Under the pieces are notes generated by a model. The model worked only from the letters and a program-made list of their open reading frames with translations. It did not search any database and had not been told where the DNA came from. The position numbers were made by a program, and so were the translations under genes. From NCBI GenBank assembly GCA_964544475.1, contig CAZJBS010000005.1:62001-126000 (forward strand): 64,000 bases of DNA. The letters are read 5' to 3'. Below, piece after piece: positions 24,563 through 33,792 of the stretch; the stretch's first letter is position 1; each line of letters starts with the position of its first letter. This DNA comes from CAZJBS01 sp964544475. Its GTDB lineage: Bacteria; CLD3; SB21.

Positions 24563-27500
24563 TCACTTCACGAGCACCATTTTCCTGCTCTTCACAAATC
24601 CATCCGCTTCAAGCCTGAAGATATATACACCACTGCCCACACGATTGCCGAGCCGATCCCTGCCATCCCACTGTTTGACGTAATGACCCGTTTCGGCGTA
24701 ACCATTGAACAGCGTTAGAACCTCCTGGCCGAGAACGTTGTAAATCCGCAGCCGCACATGGCCTGATCTTGCAAGATCATACGGAATGGCCGTCTGTGGA
24801 TTAAAGGGGTTAGGGTAATTCTGATACAGCGCAAATTCCTGCGGCAATTGAGCTTTGATTATCTCGATCTCTGCGTTCACGTACTCATGTGTTCCGACAA
24901 TCACCTTGAATTTGTTTTCATCCCTCGCTCGATACGTGTACCGGTCCACGCTGTCCAGAGCGACAAACAGGTTATTGGCGAAATCGATCAGCATCAGACC
25001 ATACTCATCCGGTATGCTCCACGGAGTCCATGAAATTGTCACCGACGCGGACGGAGTCTGGTTCGCCACGCTCATGTCCCAGACGTGACCGTCCTCCTGG
25101 GATGATCTGACATCATAAGCCAACGGCCCTTCGGACGTCGACTCGCCGAATGAAAGGCTGATTCCATTTCCGATCATCATCGCCTCCGACATGTCATTCC
25201 TGTCCCGCAAGTCCGAGGCATTAGCGGCCACTCCGATGATGTTATGCCGATCCGTATACGGGCCCGCTAGCGCCTCAAATTTAATGTGCCAGGAAGCGGA
25301 CGGTCGGGGAATCGGCCTCAAGAGGCTTGCTATCGTGGGTTCCCATGACAGTACATCTCCGAACAAAACGTCGGATGAAGTCCTGTTCTTGATTGCGTAA
25401 GCTCCAAACGGCCTGAACGAACCGACCACGTGCCAACCGGCCCCTTCCTTGATCTGAGGAATTTCTATTGCATCCAAATCAGGTGTAATGTTGCTTGTAT
25501 GACAATACGGCCAAGGCACGAGGTTCCAACCGGGTTTCAAGACGAGGCTATTCAGTGTATCGGGCGGATATGTGAAACCAGAATTGACGCCGCTGAACAC
25601 GTCAACTGTATCCTGAACAACCTGATACAGAAAATAGGCCTCACCATTCTTGAGTGATGTCACGCTGTTGAACGACGTGTCTCCTACGGCACCGGGGATG
25701 TGCCTGTAGCACACCCAATTGACCGGCTCCCCGCGGCCGTTGAATTCCTGGCCACCCAGCAAGCCGGCCAGCGGTATCGGCGATGATACGATCAGCGGCA
25801 GTGAAATCGTCGAATAACCGAGGTTGTCAAGACCGCGTGGGAATGCCCCCTCTTGCTTGATGGACGTTACGTCAATAACCCCGACTCGAATACTTGCCCT
25901 GCCTGATGGTGAAGGGTAATAGACTGTTGATCCGTACTGGTTTTTTGCTTCGATTCTGAACCAAACACCTTCTGAAGTGACCCTGCCGCCGGGAATGATC
26001 GACGAATACGTCGTACCGTTTGTCGATGTCATGCGCGTCGAATCGTATTGATCCAGAATACCATTGCCGTACTTCAACCAGACATCCGGAACGGTTCCTG
26101 ACACTCCAATGGTGATCGTGACGGATTGGCCGACATTCGGCGCAACGGGCGTGATAGACAAAGCGGACGTCAAGATGGCCGGCGCCACCCCTTCGACGGT
26201 CACAAAAATCGTGTCCGACACGGCCAGTTCCCCGTCCGATGCCGTTACAACAAGTCGCGACTGACCGACAAAATTGAGACTGTCATTGACATAAAGGCTG
26301 TCGTGCGACAATTGAGGCTTTACACCTGGAACCAACACGTTGACGCCATACGACAGCGCCTGTGTCTCCACATCGCCAAAGACCGCAGGTAAAAAAACCA
26401 CGTACCGTCGTCCAAAGTTGGCGTCCGTCATGAAGTCAGAAACCGGGTTGGCCACAAATGGAGCGTCATTTACTGCTGAAATCGTCACAACAAACGTGTC
26501 TTGCACTTGAAAGAACTGATCGGATGCCGTGACGATCGCCGTCACCGTTCCGTTGGAATCTGGCATGGTTGTCAGGTAAAGACTGTCAGACGACACGAGA
26601 CCCGTCATCCTGGCATTCGACAGACTCACGGTATAGCTCAGCGCATTCGTGTCGGGGTCGAAAAAGACCGACGACAATGTGGCTACATACACTCGCCCGG
26701 TATCTTCCCGAACAAATTGATTGGTTATGCCGAGGTTCACAACCGGTGGATCATTCACAGGCATGACCCGCACCGTGAACGTGGCCGGCGTTTGGAAAAC
26801 TCCATCAGAGGCAGTAACCCGAAGTGCCGCCTGACCGTTAAAATTCAACGAATCCGTGATGAACAAGCTGTCGCTGTCAACAATCTGCGCGTGAATCCCG
26901 GGAGTCAACACATCCACGTCATACGACAGAATGGTCGACTCAGTATCGGCAAATGCCGTCGAGAGTTTTCGGATGAATCTGACTCCGAAATCTTCATCGA
27001 ATGATGTATCCCGCAACGCATTCGTAACGTAAGGGGCTGTGTTACTGGTCACTGTAACCCTGAACGTGTCCGACATACTGTACTGCCCGTCTGACGCGCC
27101 CACGCGAACGTCGACTTCTCCAAAGAAGTTGGGCAGGCTGTTCAAGAAGAGACTGTCCGGTAAAACTACGTCCGCCGTTATGCCGGTTCCGAGAATGGCT
27201 GGCGAATATTGCAGAAATGAATTGTCCACATCGTGGAATACGGAATCCAGGTTCGCCACAAAGACTCTGCCGAAGTTCTTGGGCAGCAATTCGTCCTGGA
27301 GCGGTGTCACAAGGGTCACGAGGTCATTGACATTGACGATGTTGACCTGGAAGCTGGTTATGGCACTGTCCTGGCCGTCGTTTGCGACCACAATCACGGA
27401 AACGCTTCCCGTATCGTTCAGCGTGCTTTCAAGATACAGGCTATCACCGCTTATGACAGCGTTGAGCCCGGCAGGTGGGCCGTTTGTGTGATAGGTCAAC

Positions 27501-30500
27501 GGCCCATCCACATCAAAGAACACGTCGGTCATGTGACGATGGAAGACCCTTCCGAAATCCTCCAGTACCGTCGTATCCGCCATCGTCTGGACAACGATGG
27601 GCCCGTCGTTCACAGGCGTGATCGTCACGCGGAACGTGTCCGATCCAATCCCTGAAAAAGGATCCGTAGCCCAGAGACGAACATCTGCCATTCCGTTCGA
27701 ATCGTGGGAAGTGATGACATACAGACTGTCGTTGGATATCTGAGTGGTGATCTTGTTATTGAAGGCTTGGGCCGCGTAATTCAGCTGGTCATCCTCGGGA
27801 TCAGAGAAGACAGAACTGACGATCGTCACGAACTGCTTACCGGAATCCTCCGCCATCTGACGGTCGGTAACAGGCTGACTCACATCGGGATCGTCATTCA
27901 CATTGTGAAGGTTCACTTCAAACGAGTCGGCAATGGTATACTCTCCGTCGCTTGCGGTGACGCGCACGTTGACCCATCCTGTATCGTTCTGAACACTGGA
28001 CAGGTACAGGCTGTCATTCGATTCCCGTGCGGTGACGCCTGATGTCGGAGAATAGACTTCAAACGACAGGATGGCGTTGTCAATATCTGAGAAGACGGTT
28101 CCCAAATCGGCCATGAATCGCTCTCCGAAATCCTCCTGGAAGGACGTATCTCTAAGAGCGACGACCACATGAGGAGGATCGTTGATATTTCTCACGACGA
28201 TCAGAAATGTGTCCGCAACCGTCATTTCATCGTCCGAAGCCGTGATGCGGATGTATCCGTCCGTCGTGTCATCGGAAACGCTGTTCAAATACAGTGAGTC
28301 ATTAGAAATATCTGGAATAACCCCGCTGGTGAGATCATACGATTGAAACGTGAGCGTGTCACCGTCAGGGTCAAAAAAAACATCCTTCAGGCGCCGGACA
28401 AAGACCCGTCCAAAATCCTCGTCATACGACGTATCCGGAATGGCCTGCGTGATGATGGCGGCCGTGTTGAATGGCTGGGCGTTCAGTTCATTGGAAAAAG
28501 CGCTCAGATTCCCGCCGCTGTCCAGGACAGCAACTCGGAAGTAATACGTCGTGTCATTCAAAAGTCCGCTGATTATCTGAGTTGTGTCCGTAAGGCTCGT
28601 CGAGCTATCTACTTGTACGACAGGCGCCGGACTCAGCGAAGCATAGACTCTGTATCTCAGGAAATCGGACGCGGTGCTTTTTCTCCATGTCAATGCGACA
28701 CGATGCTTGGCGGGAATAGCCGTCAGAAGAACCGGTGCATCGGGTTGTGATTCGGACCCCAGCTGAAGACTATCTAAACCATCCGTCCAAGCGCTATAGT
28801 CACCCCAGTTATCCTGGACGCGAATTCGCCAATAGTACTTAGCCCTCGGCAGATAGGAAACATCATGAAACTGAGCCGTGCCACCTACAAGACCTGTGGA
28901 GTGTGGTGTATCCCAGGTTCCCGTTGAGTCCAACTGCAATTCATATGCGGCTTGAGTTCTCGCTTGATCCTGATCACCGTTGCGAAAAGTCCAATAGACC
29001 GAGTGACTGTCAGAATGCATATCGATGCATCCGATGAACGGCTTGGCAATCCCATAATCACCGATTGCAAATACTAGATCACCCTGGTCATTGTCCCCAT
29101 CCTGGTCAAGGTCAATAATCCCATTGAATGGAGTCGGACAAATTGCCGAGTCATTGGGTATCTCAACAAATCCATAGGAAGGAAGCGTAATTTTGTCATC
29201 GAAGTTGGACAACAATGACAATTGCGCTGATTTCAAGATATAACAACTGTCGTTGTTGTGAAAGAAACTATTGTATTCATAGAATCCTGCGGAACCATTA
29301 TTGGCACTTATAGTATTAATGTTGTTAATGAATTTGTTTGCCACGATTTTGTGATTTGTATTGTTACCCTCATTGAACAATATTCCGGTAGTACAATTAC
29401 TAAAAGTGTTGTTAACGATCATCATACGGTGGGATCCCTGAAAGAAACCCCAGTAGTGGATTGCAGTACCAACGCTGTCAAAGACATTATCCAGCACCAC
29501 ACAATCGAAGCCCCCATTGAATTGGATACCCTCAGTGCAGTTCTTGAACAAGTTCCGCTCGAACAAGTTAAATGTAGCTGTGTTATTTAGAATCGGCGCC
29601 AAAATGATATTATCAGAAAACGTAGTTCTCGGCTGATAGATGCCTAAGTAACTGGAACCGGTAATTCGGCAATGCACAATGGAATTATATGCTGTTGACT
29701 GATAATTCCCACAGCTATATCCCGCGAATGTCAAGTTCCTAATTTGATTGTATTGAGCGCCGTTGGAGAGAGTAATACCACCACTCAGAAAAACGGAATC
29801 CCGACTAGTGCCGATCAATGTGAGGTTGCTCTTACCGCTAATAGAAACCGACGAATTGTACGTGCCGCCAGAAATCATGATGGTATCACCGTTGTCTGCG
29901 GATGTCACGGCCCTGCTCGGCGTTGCGAAGGGATTGTTTACACTTCCATCTCCGGTTGTATCATTCCCTGAAAGGCTGACGTACCAGACAGGACCGCTGT
30001 AAGGCCATCCACCGACATGATAGAGAGAATCGATTTCTTGCGGGGAGAGCGCCCGATTGTAGATCAGTACATCATCGAGAAACCCCTTGTAGTACTCGGA
30101 TGAACCAAACACAGGCCGCCCAATCAACATGAACTGAGAATCATCTCCGACTGGAACTTCAGCAAAGGTCGTGTCCCCAACAAAGACACCGTTCAGGTAA
30201 AGCCTTATGTGGCAAGGTGACGATCCCTCACGTGTGGCGACCAGCATGTTCCATGTCGACGTGTCGGAAAATGGCTTTATGAAATACCTTAGAAGGGTCC
30301 CATTCGCATAATTGAATCCGAATCCTGACCCCCACGCATGTCCTTGTTGAGGTAGCCACATGTGAAATGCAACTTGAAGCGGTTGATTGGCCGCATTGAC
30401 AAGTGTGAAATTCTGGGTGGTAGGCAGTTCGGAAAGTTTCAACCAAACTGCTACCGTAACATCACCGGCACTGGCTGGGAACCCCTGATGGTACAGGTAG

Positions 30501-31363
30501 TCACCATTGCCATCGAGATAAACCGCTTGATTAGAAACTCCAAACCTGTCTGGAACAAAGGATACATCTCCGGTGGCAGTAAGATTATTACCATTTCCAC
30601 TTGAGTCAGCCGCACTCCCATTTGTGAATGGATAATATGCGGTAGGTCCCGTGTCCCAACCTCCCGAGTGATATATTGAGTCTATTTCCTGACTACTGAG
30701 CGCACGATTGTATACTTGAAGATCATCCATTAGACCTTTGAAGAGCTGGTCTTGTGATTGATTCTGCCGACCAATACTGATATTCTGGGATGTTTGTCCT
30801 GGAGCTGCCGTAACGAAAGTTGTGTCTCCCACCAGTACGCCGTTAATGTACAGTTTCAGCAAATAGCCCGACTCCCCGCCGCGTGTAGCCGTCAGATAAT
30901 TCCATTTGGATGTATCGGAAAATGGCCGAATTAAGTATCTTTGTCCGAGGTTCTCATAGCCGAAAGCAAATCCGGAACCGAGAGGATTCCCTACGTGTGG
31001 TAAAAACATCTCGTACGGCAACATTCCGGAATAAGCGGTACTGAAAATCCAATAATTGGAACTTGCCGGTATTTCTGAGAGTTTGACCCAGACTCCAATC
31101 GTAACGTCCTCATAATTTGTCGGAAATCCCACGACTGACAGAAAATCGTCAATTCCATCAAAAGTTATTGCTTGCCCGGAATTCCCAAATCTGTCTGGAA
31201 CAAAGGACACATTGCCACTCATTGAAGCGTTGTGTCCGTTTCCACTCGCGTCCTGGAAATTTCCATCAAAAGGATAATGTGCTATCAATCCCTGCCCATG
31301 TGCCGATATCGACAGGAGGATTGATCCAAAAAGAAGAGCCATCAAAATCAAAAGTTTCTTCAT
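24563..31363 (-). CDS. Giant modular surface protein: two LamG domains, beta-helix, FN3, eight cadherin-like repeats, C-terminal sorting domain
   Basis: The product has 2266 residues with a signal peptide (MKKLLILMALLFGSILLSIS). Two concanavalin-like LamG domains lie at about residues 25-230 and 240-450 (both with DSSGNGxN or DASGNGHN starts and YNRALSSQEIDSIYH ends). A right-handed beta-helix occupies about 455-740 (SLSGNDTTGDGSVNNPFATP opens it). A DQDGDND calcium-type loop comes next, then fibronectin type III units at about 790-965. Eight cadherin-like repeats cover 971-1731, followed by about 450 unique residues. The end carries YQNYPNPFNPQTAIPYDLA and IYNVLGQEV, the FlgD-like/type IX C-terminal sorting domain. 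It should be exported and surface-bound or released, for adhesion or glycan binding. A GAGGT lies about nine bases before the ATG. The first third is visibly AT-richer than the flanks. Confidence 0.93.
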   Translation of the reverse strand: MKKLLILMALLFGSILLSISAHGQGLIAHYPFDGNFQDASGNGHNASMSGNVSFVPDRFGNSGQAITFDGIDDFLSVVGFPTNYEDVTIGVWVKLSEIPASSNYWIFSTAYSGMLPYEMFLPHVGNPLGSGFAFGYENLGQRYLIRPFSDTSKWNYLTATRGGESGYLLKLYINGVLVGDTTFVTAAPGQTSQNISIGRQNQSQDQLFKGLMDDLQVYNRALSSQEIDSIYHSGGWDTGPTAYYPFTNGSAADSSGNGNNLTATGDVSFVPDRFGVSNQAVYLDGNGDYLYHQGFPASAGDVTVAVWLKLSELPTTQNFTLVNAANQPLQVAFHMWLPQQGHAWGSGFGFNYANGTLLRYFIKPFSDTSTWNMLVATREGSSPCHIRLYLNGVFVGDTTFAEVPVGDDSQFMLIGRPVFGSSEYYKGFLDDVLIYNRALSPQEIDSLYHVGGWPYSGPVWYVSLSGNDTTGDGSVNNPFATPSRAVTSADNGDTIMISGGTYNSSVSISGKSNLTLIGTSRDSVFLSGGITLSNGAQYNQIRNLTFAGYSCGNYQSTAYNSIVHCRITGSSYLGIYQPRTTFSDNIILAPILNNTATFNLFERNLFKNCTEGIQFNGGFDCVVLDNVFDSVGTAIHYWGFFQGSHRMMIVNNTFSNCTTGILFNEGNNTNHKIVANKFINNINTISANNGSAGFYEYNSFFHNNDSCYILKSAQLSLLSNFDDKITLPSYGFVEIPNDSAICPTPFNGIIDLDQDGDNDQGDLVFAIGDYGIAKPFIGCIDMHSDSHSVYWTFRNGDQDQARTQAAYELQLDSTGTWDTPHSTGLVGGTAQFHDVSYLPRAKYYWRIRVQDNWGDYSAWTDGLDSLQLGSESQPDAPVLLTAIPAKHRVALTWRKSTASDFLRYRVYASLSPAPVVQVDSSTSLTDTTQIISGLLNDTTYYFRVAVLDSGGNLSAFSNELNAQPFNTAAIITQAIPDTSYDEDFGRVFVRRLKDVFFDPDGDTLTFQSYDLTSGVIPDISNDSLYLNSVSDDTTDGYIRITASDDEMTVADTFLIVVRNINDPPHVVVALRDTSFQEDFGERFMADLGTVFSDIDNAILSFEVYSPTSGVTARESNDSLYLSSVQNDTGWVNVRVTASDGEYTIADSFEVNLHNVNDDPDVSQPVTDRQMAEDSGKQFVTIVSSVFSDPEDDQLNYAAQAFNNKITTQISNDSLYVITSHDSNGMADVRLWATDPFSGIGSDTFRVTITPVNDGPIVVQTMADTTVLEDFGRVFHRHMTDVFFDVDGPLTYHTNGPPAGLNAVISGDSLYLESTLNDTGSVSVIVVANDGQDSAITSFQVNIVNVNDLVTLVTPLQDELLPKNFGRVFVANLDSVFHDVDNSFLQYSPAILGTGITADVVLPDSLFLNSLPNFFGEVDVRVGASDGQYSMSDTFRVTVTSNTAPYVTNALRDTSFDEDFGVRFIRKLSTAFADTESTILSYDVDVLTPGIHAQIVDSDSLFITDSLNFNGQAALRVTASDGVFQTPATFTVRVMPVNDPPVVNLGITNQFVREDTGRVYVATLSSVFFDPDTNALSYTVSLSNARMTGLVSSDSLYLTTMPDSNGTVTAIVTASDQFFQVQDTFVVTISAVNDAPFVANPVSDFMTDANFGRRYVVFLPAVFGDVETQALSYGVNVLVPGVKPQLSHDSLYVNDSLNFVGQSRLVVTASDGELAVSDTIFVTVEGVAPAILTSALSITPVAPNVGQSVTITIGVSGTVPDVWLKYGNGILDQYDSTRMTSTNGTTYSSIIPGGRVTSEGVWFRIEAKNQYGSTVYYPSPSGRASIRVGVIDVTSIKQEGAFPRGLDNLGYSTISLPLIVSSPIPLAGLLGGQEFNGRGEPVNWVCYRHIPGAVGDTSFNSVTSLKNGEAYFLYQVVQDTVDVFSGVNSGFTYPPDTLNSLVLKPGWNLVPWPYCHTSNITPDLDAIEIPQIKEGAGWHVVGSFRPFGAYAIKNRTSSDVLFGDVLSWEPTIASLLRPIPRPSASWHIKFEALAGPYTDRHNIIGVAANASDLRDRNDMSEAMMIGNGISLSFGESTSEGPLAYDVRSSQEDGHVWDMSVANQTPSASVTISWTPWSIPDEYGLMLIDFANNLFVALDSVDRYTYRARDENKFKVIVGTHEYVNAEIEIIKAQLPQEFALYQNYPNPFNPQTAIPYDLARSGHVRLRIYNVLGQEVLTLFNGYAETGHYVKQWDGRDRLGNRVGSGVYIFRLEADGFVKSRKMVLVK
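26171..28453 (-). repeat. Eight tandem cadherin-like repeats of about 95 codons within the giant surface protein
   Basis: Each unit opens with a version of DTSxDEDFGRxF, continues with VFxDxD, then SNDSLYL, DVRVTASDG, and closes with VxxVNDxP. The copies are diverged (no long identical DNA stretches), so this is an old array rather than a recent slippage product. The Asp-rich joints suggest calcium-stiffened stalk domains. Confidence 0.85.
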
Positions 31364-31398
31364 AATAATTACCTCGTTGCGTAATTGTCAGGTTCAAT

Positions 31399-32016
31399 TC
31401 AATTCGGCCACTGAGGCAGGGGCAGTCCATTCTTGTCACCGGAATTCCTGCCCAATAACAACGCGGCTGCGCCGCCGCCAAGTATGGCGGCGCCGCCGGT
31501 CACATACCACCATTTGCGCGACGGCTTACGGGTTGTAGTCCGTTCAGCGCGGGCGACCTCCGCAAAGGAACCGGCTATCGTCTTCATCACGCCCAGAAGG
31601 CCGTCCACTTTGCCCCGGTAGTCCTCAACCTTTGAAAGAAGGATACGTCCCTTTTCGATGTCGATCAGCCGAAGATCAATGGTATACGTCGACCCGATCT
31701 TGCCGATGTTGCCTGCGATGATCTGCTCAACACCCAGCAATTGACCCACCTTGACGGCGCACTCATTGGTGTTGCACGCGTCCGACAGGTTGAAATCCTG
31801 CGCTTTGAGTATTTCATCCATCTTTTCGCGCTCGACGACCTGGAAGGCGTTGGTTTGCACCAGGATCGCCCTGAACCGGCTCGTCAGAGTGGTGATTTCC
31901 TGCCTGGCAAATCCTTCGCCCTGAAAATCCATCACCGCGATGGACTTCTTGGAATCCTGTGCGACAGCTTGACCAAGGATTACAACCAAAAGGAACGTCG
32001 AGAATGCAGTTCTCAT
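31399..32016 (-). CDS. CsgG/LpoB-like exported protein with C-terminal membrane segment
   Basis: The product has 205 residues from ATG 32016, fixed by AAGGAG seven bases upstream and the signal peptide MRTAFSTFLLVVILGQAVAQ. The core resembles the nucleotide-binding-like fold of CsgG/LpoB/TolB-N proteins: IAVMDFQGEGF, then VVEREKMDEILKAQDFNLS, GQLLGVEQIIAGNIGKIG and TIDLRLIDIEKGRIL. A Cys pair (DACNTNEC) may form a disulfide. Near the C-terminus WWYVTGGAAILGGGAAALLLG is a membrane-spanning stretch followed by a short polar tail, unusual for CsgG or LpoB, which use lipid anchors. It lies 35 bp upstream of the giant surface protein on the same strand, so the two probably form an operon and this one may help its assembly or anchoring (inference). 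Confidence 0.75.
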   Translation of the reverse strand: MRTAFSTFLLVVILGQAVAQDSKKSIAVMDFQGEGFARQEITTLTSRFRAILVQTNAFQVVEREKMDEILKAQDFNLSDACNTNECAVKVGQLLGVEQIIAGNIGKIGSTYTIDLRLIDIEKGRILLSKVEDYRGKVDGLLGVMKTIAGSFAEVARAERTTTRKPSRKWWYVTGGAAILGGGAAALLLGRNSGDKNGLPLPQWPN

Positions 32017-32573
32017 GGAACATCTCCTTGAGTTATCAGTCGGAAATACGCCGTGGTGTAACATGTTTCTTCTTAGCAATCGTCTTACTTGTGCTGAGCT
32101 ACACCGAATGCCTCGTCCACCCTTCGAATAGCCTGGAATAGCTCCTTGCGACGGTCTTCGCGCCGAAACCTGGTCACATCTGCTTCGCGAAGTGGAGAAC
32201 ATGACAGAGGATGCGGGCCCATGCGCGATCCGCGACCCCACCCGTGCTCGGCTTGGTTAGTCAGGACCATGGCTTGCTCCATACGCATCATCTGCCAGGC
32301 ACAATCCAAACGATATGTGCGACCTCATCACCCGCGTGGGTGACGCAACGCACAAACAGATATGTAACATATCGATATGAGAGCATGCGAAGAAAGGATG
32401 GCTACAATGAACCGAGCCGGGACTTCCTGTTGCTCCGCCTGCTCCCTAAAAGACAAGAATGGTCTTCCCGACAAACGCAATATAAGCTGACGTTCCCGTC
32501 TTAGCAACAGGGAAACCGGTCCGGTTACGTGACGGTATCCCTGTTGCCTGACTCATGAGCGCAGAGAAGACTC
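32017..32573. other. 557-bp non-coding stretch with small inverted repeats
   Basis: No frame here has coding character, a Shine-Dalgarno or a recognisable family. A 16-base hairpin, TCACCC-GCGT-GGGTGA, lies at 32328-32343 and a larger inverted repeat at 32504-32547. The stretch ends the AT-richer accessory region and may hold decayed sequence. Confidence 0.5.
32504..32547. repeat. Inverted repeat downstream of mdh
   Basis: GCAACAGGGA (32504-32513) and TCCCTGTTGC (32538-32547) are perfect 10-bp arms. The 24-base interior holds a second small palindrome, AACCGG-T-CCGGTT. It sits 27 bp past the mdh stop and could end mdh transcription, though no T-run follows. Confidence 0.6.
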
Positions 32574-33497
32574 TCAGATCTTCAATTTCGCGATATTATC
32601 CTTGACGTCCTTCGCCGACTTGTCGAGTTCGGCCTGTTCTTCCGCCGTCAACTTGATCTGGATGATCTGTTCCATGCCGTTCTTGCCGAGTTTGACCGGC
32701 ACGCCGCAAAAAACGTCCTTCTGGCCGTATTCGCCCTGCAGCCAGACCGAACATGGCAGAATGCGTTTTTTGTCTCTTACAATGGATTCGATCATCTCGA
32801 CCGCGGCGGCCGACGGGGCATAATACGCGGATCCCGTACCAAGTAACTTCACGATTTCGGCGCCGCCGTCGCGCGTCCTTTGCACCAACCGGTCAATCGT
32901 GGCTTTGTCCATCAAATCCGGCAGGGGAATTCCAGCGACCGTCGAATACCGTGGCAGGGGAACCATCGTATCGCCATGACCGCCCAACACAAATGCCGAC
33001 ACATCTTTTACCGAGACGTTCAGTTCCATCGCAATGAACGAACGGAAACGGGCGGAGTCCAAAACCCCGGCCATGCCAATGACGCGTTCGCGCGGGAAAC
33101 CGCTCAGTTTGAAGGAGACATACGTCATGACATCCAGCGGGTTGGTCACCATGACGATCATACACTTGGGTGAACGTTTGACGATTTCATTGGTGATGCC
33201 GTGAATGATCTCGGCATTTTTCATGAGGAGATCGTCACGGCTCATGCCGGGTTTGCGTGCCAGGCCTGCGGTGATCAGAACGATATCGGAGCCGGCGGTT
33301 TCATCGTAGCCCTGCGATCCGACCATACGCACGTCAAAAGACTCGACGGGAGCAGATTCATACATATCCAATGACTTGCCTTGCGGAACCCCTGCGATGA
33401 TATCCACGAGTACTACTTCGTTGGCCAGTTCCTTTTCGGCAATTCTCTGGGCGGCTGTCGCGCCAACATTACCGCCACCAACCACTGTGATCTTCAT
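32574..33497 (-). CDS. mdh: Malate dehydrogenase (LDH-like type)
   Basis: The product has 307 residues from ATG 33497, with AGGAG well placed upstream; the longer frame adds seven residues without support. The NAD fold starts KITVVGGGNVGATAAQRIA, with Asp in LVDIIAGVPQGKSLD binding the ribose. Substrate loop Arg residues are in LARKPGMSRDDLL, the catalytic Asp in VLDSARFR, and the proton-relay His in GGHGDTMVPL. The SLDMYESAP and GMSRDD patterns and the length fit the tetrameric LDH-like malate dehydrogenases common in FCB bacteria. It interconverts malate and oxaloacetate in the TCA cycle. A promoter lies upstream at 33548-33575 and inverted repeats downstream, so it is probably monocistronic, divergent from the aldehyde dehydrogenase gene. 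Confidence 0.96.
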   Translation of the reverse strand: MKITVVGGGNVGATAAQRIAEKELANEVVLVDIIAGVPQGKSLDMYESAPVESFDVRMVGSQGYDETAGSDIVLITAGLARKPGMSRDDLLMKNAEIIHGITNEIVKRSPKCMIVMVTNPLDVMTYVSFKLSGFPRERVIGMAGVLDSARFRSFIAMELNVSVKDVSAFVLGGHGDTMVPLPRYSTVAGIPLPDLMDKATIDRLVQRTRDGGAEIVKLLGTGSAYYAPSAAAVEMIESIVRDKKRILPCSVWLQGEYGQKDVFCGVPVKLGKNGMEQIIQIKLTAEEQAELDKSAKDVKDNIAKLKI

Positions 33498-33547
33498 GAC
33501 TCGATCTCCTGTGAACAAGATGTCAAATGTAAGATGTTAGTGTCCTT

Positions 33548-33575
33548 AATGTAATAATGACGAGGAAATATTCAA
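33548..33575 (-). promoter_or_regulatory. Putative mdh promoter
   Basis: On the minus strand TTGAAT (33575-33570) and TACATT (33553-33548) are separated by 16 bp in an AT-rich region, about 50 bp before the mdh start codon. Confidence 0.4.
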
Positions 33576-33719
33576 ATGACAAATGTTAGATTTTGTGAGT
33601 AATCGGCCCACACGCCAGCCAATCGAAAAACCGCAGGATTGCAATTGATCTGCATGAGAGTGATGAAGCTCTGCCTGCTCCATTGTACGGATAAGTTATT
33701 CTTTATCTCATAGTATTTC

Positions 33720-33748
33720 TTGACTTTAAAATCAGCGCGTGTTAGGTT
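33720..33748 (+). promoter_or_regulatory. Weak promoter candidate for aldehyde dehydrogenase
   Basis: TTGACT at 33720-33725 is a good -35 box. Seventeen bases later TAGGTT (33743-33748) matches the -10 consensus at only three positions, so activator help or another sigma factor is possible. The gene itself has a near-ideal AAGGAGGT Shine-Dalgarno. Confidence 0.3.
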
Positions 33749-33792
33749 AGCTTATTGTAAAAATTAGACCTAAGAATCTTCAAGGAGGTGGC

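Noticed and set aside
26171..28453. Regular repeats suggestive of a CRISPR array
   Set aside because: The repeats are about 95 codons, diverged, and part of a single open frame; they are protein domains.
32080..32115. A tRNA-like text (minus strand, GTGTAGCTCAGC)
   Set aside because: The D-arm-like string has no matching anticodon stem, no TTCGA loop and no CCA or acceptor pairing.
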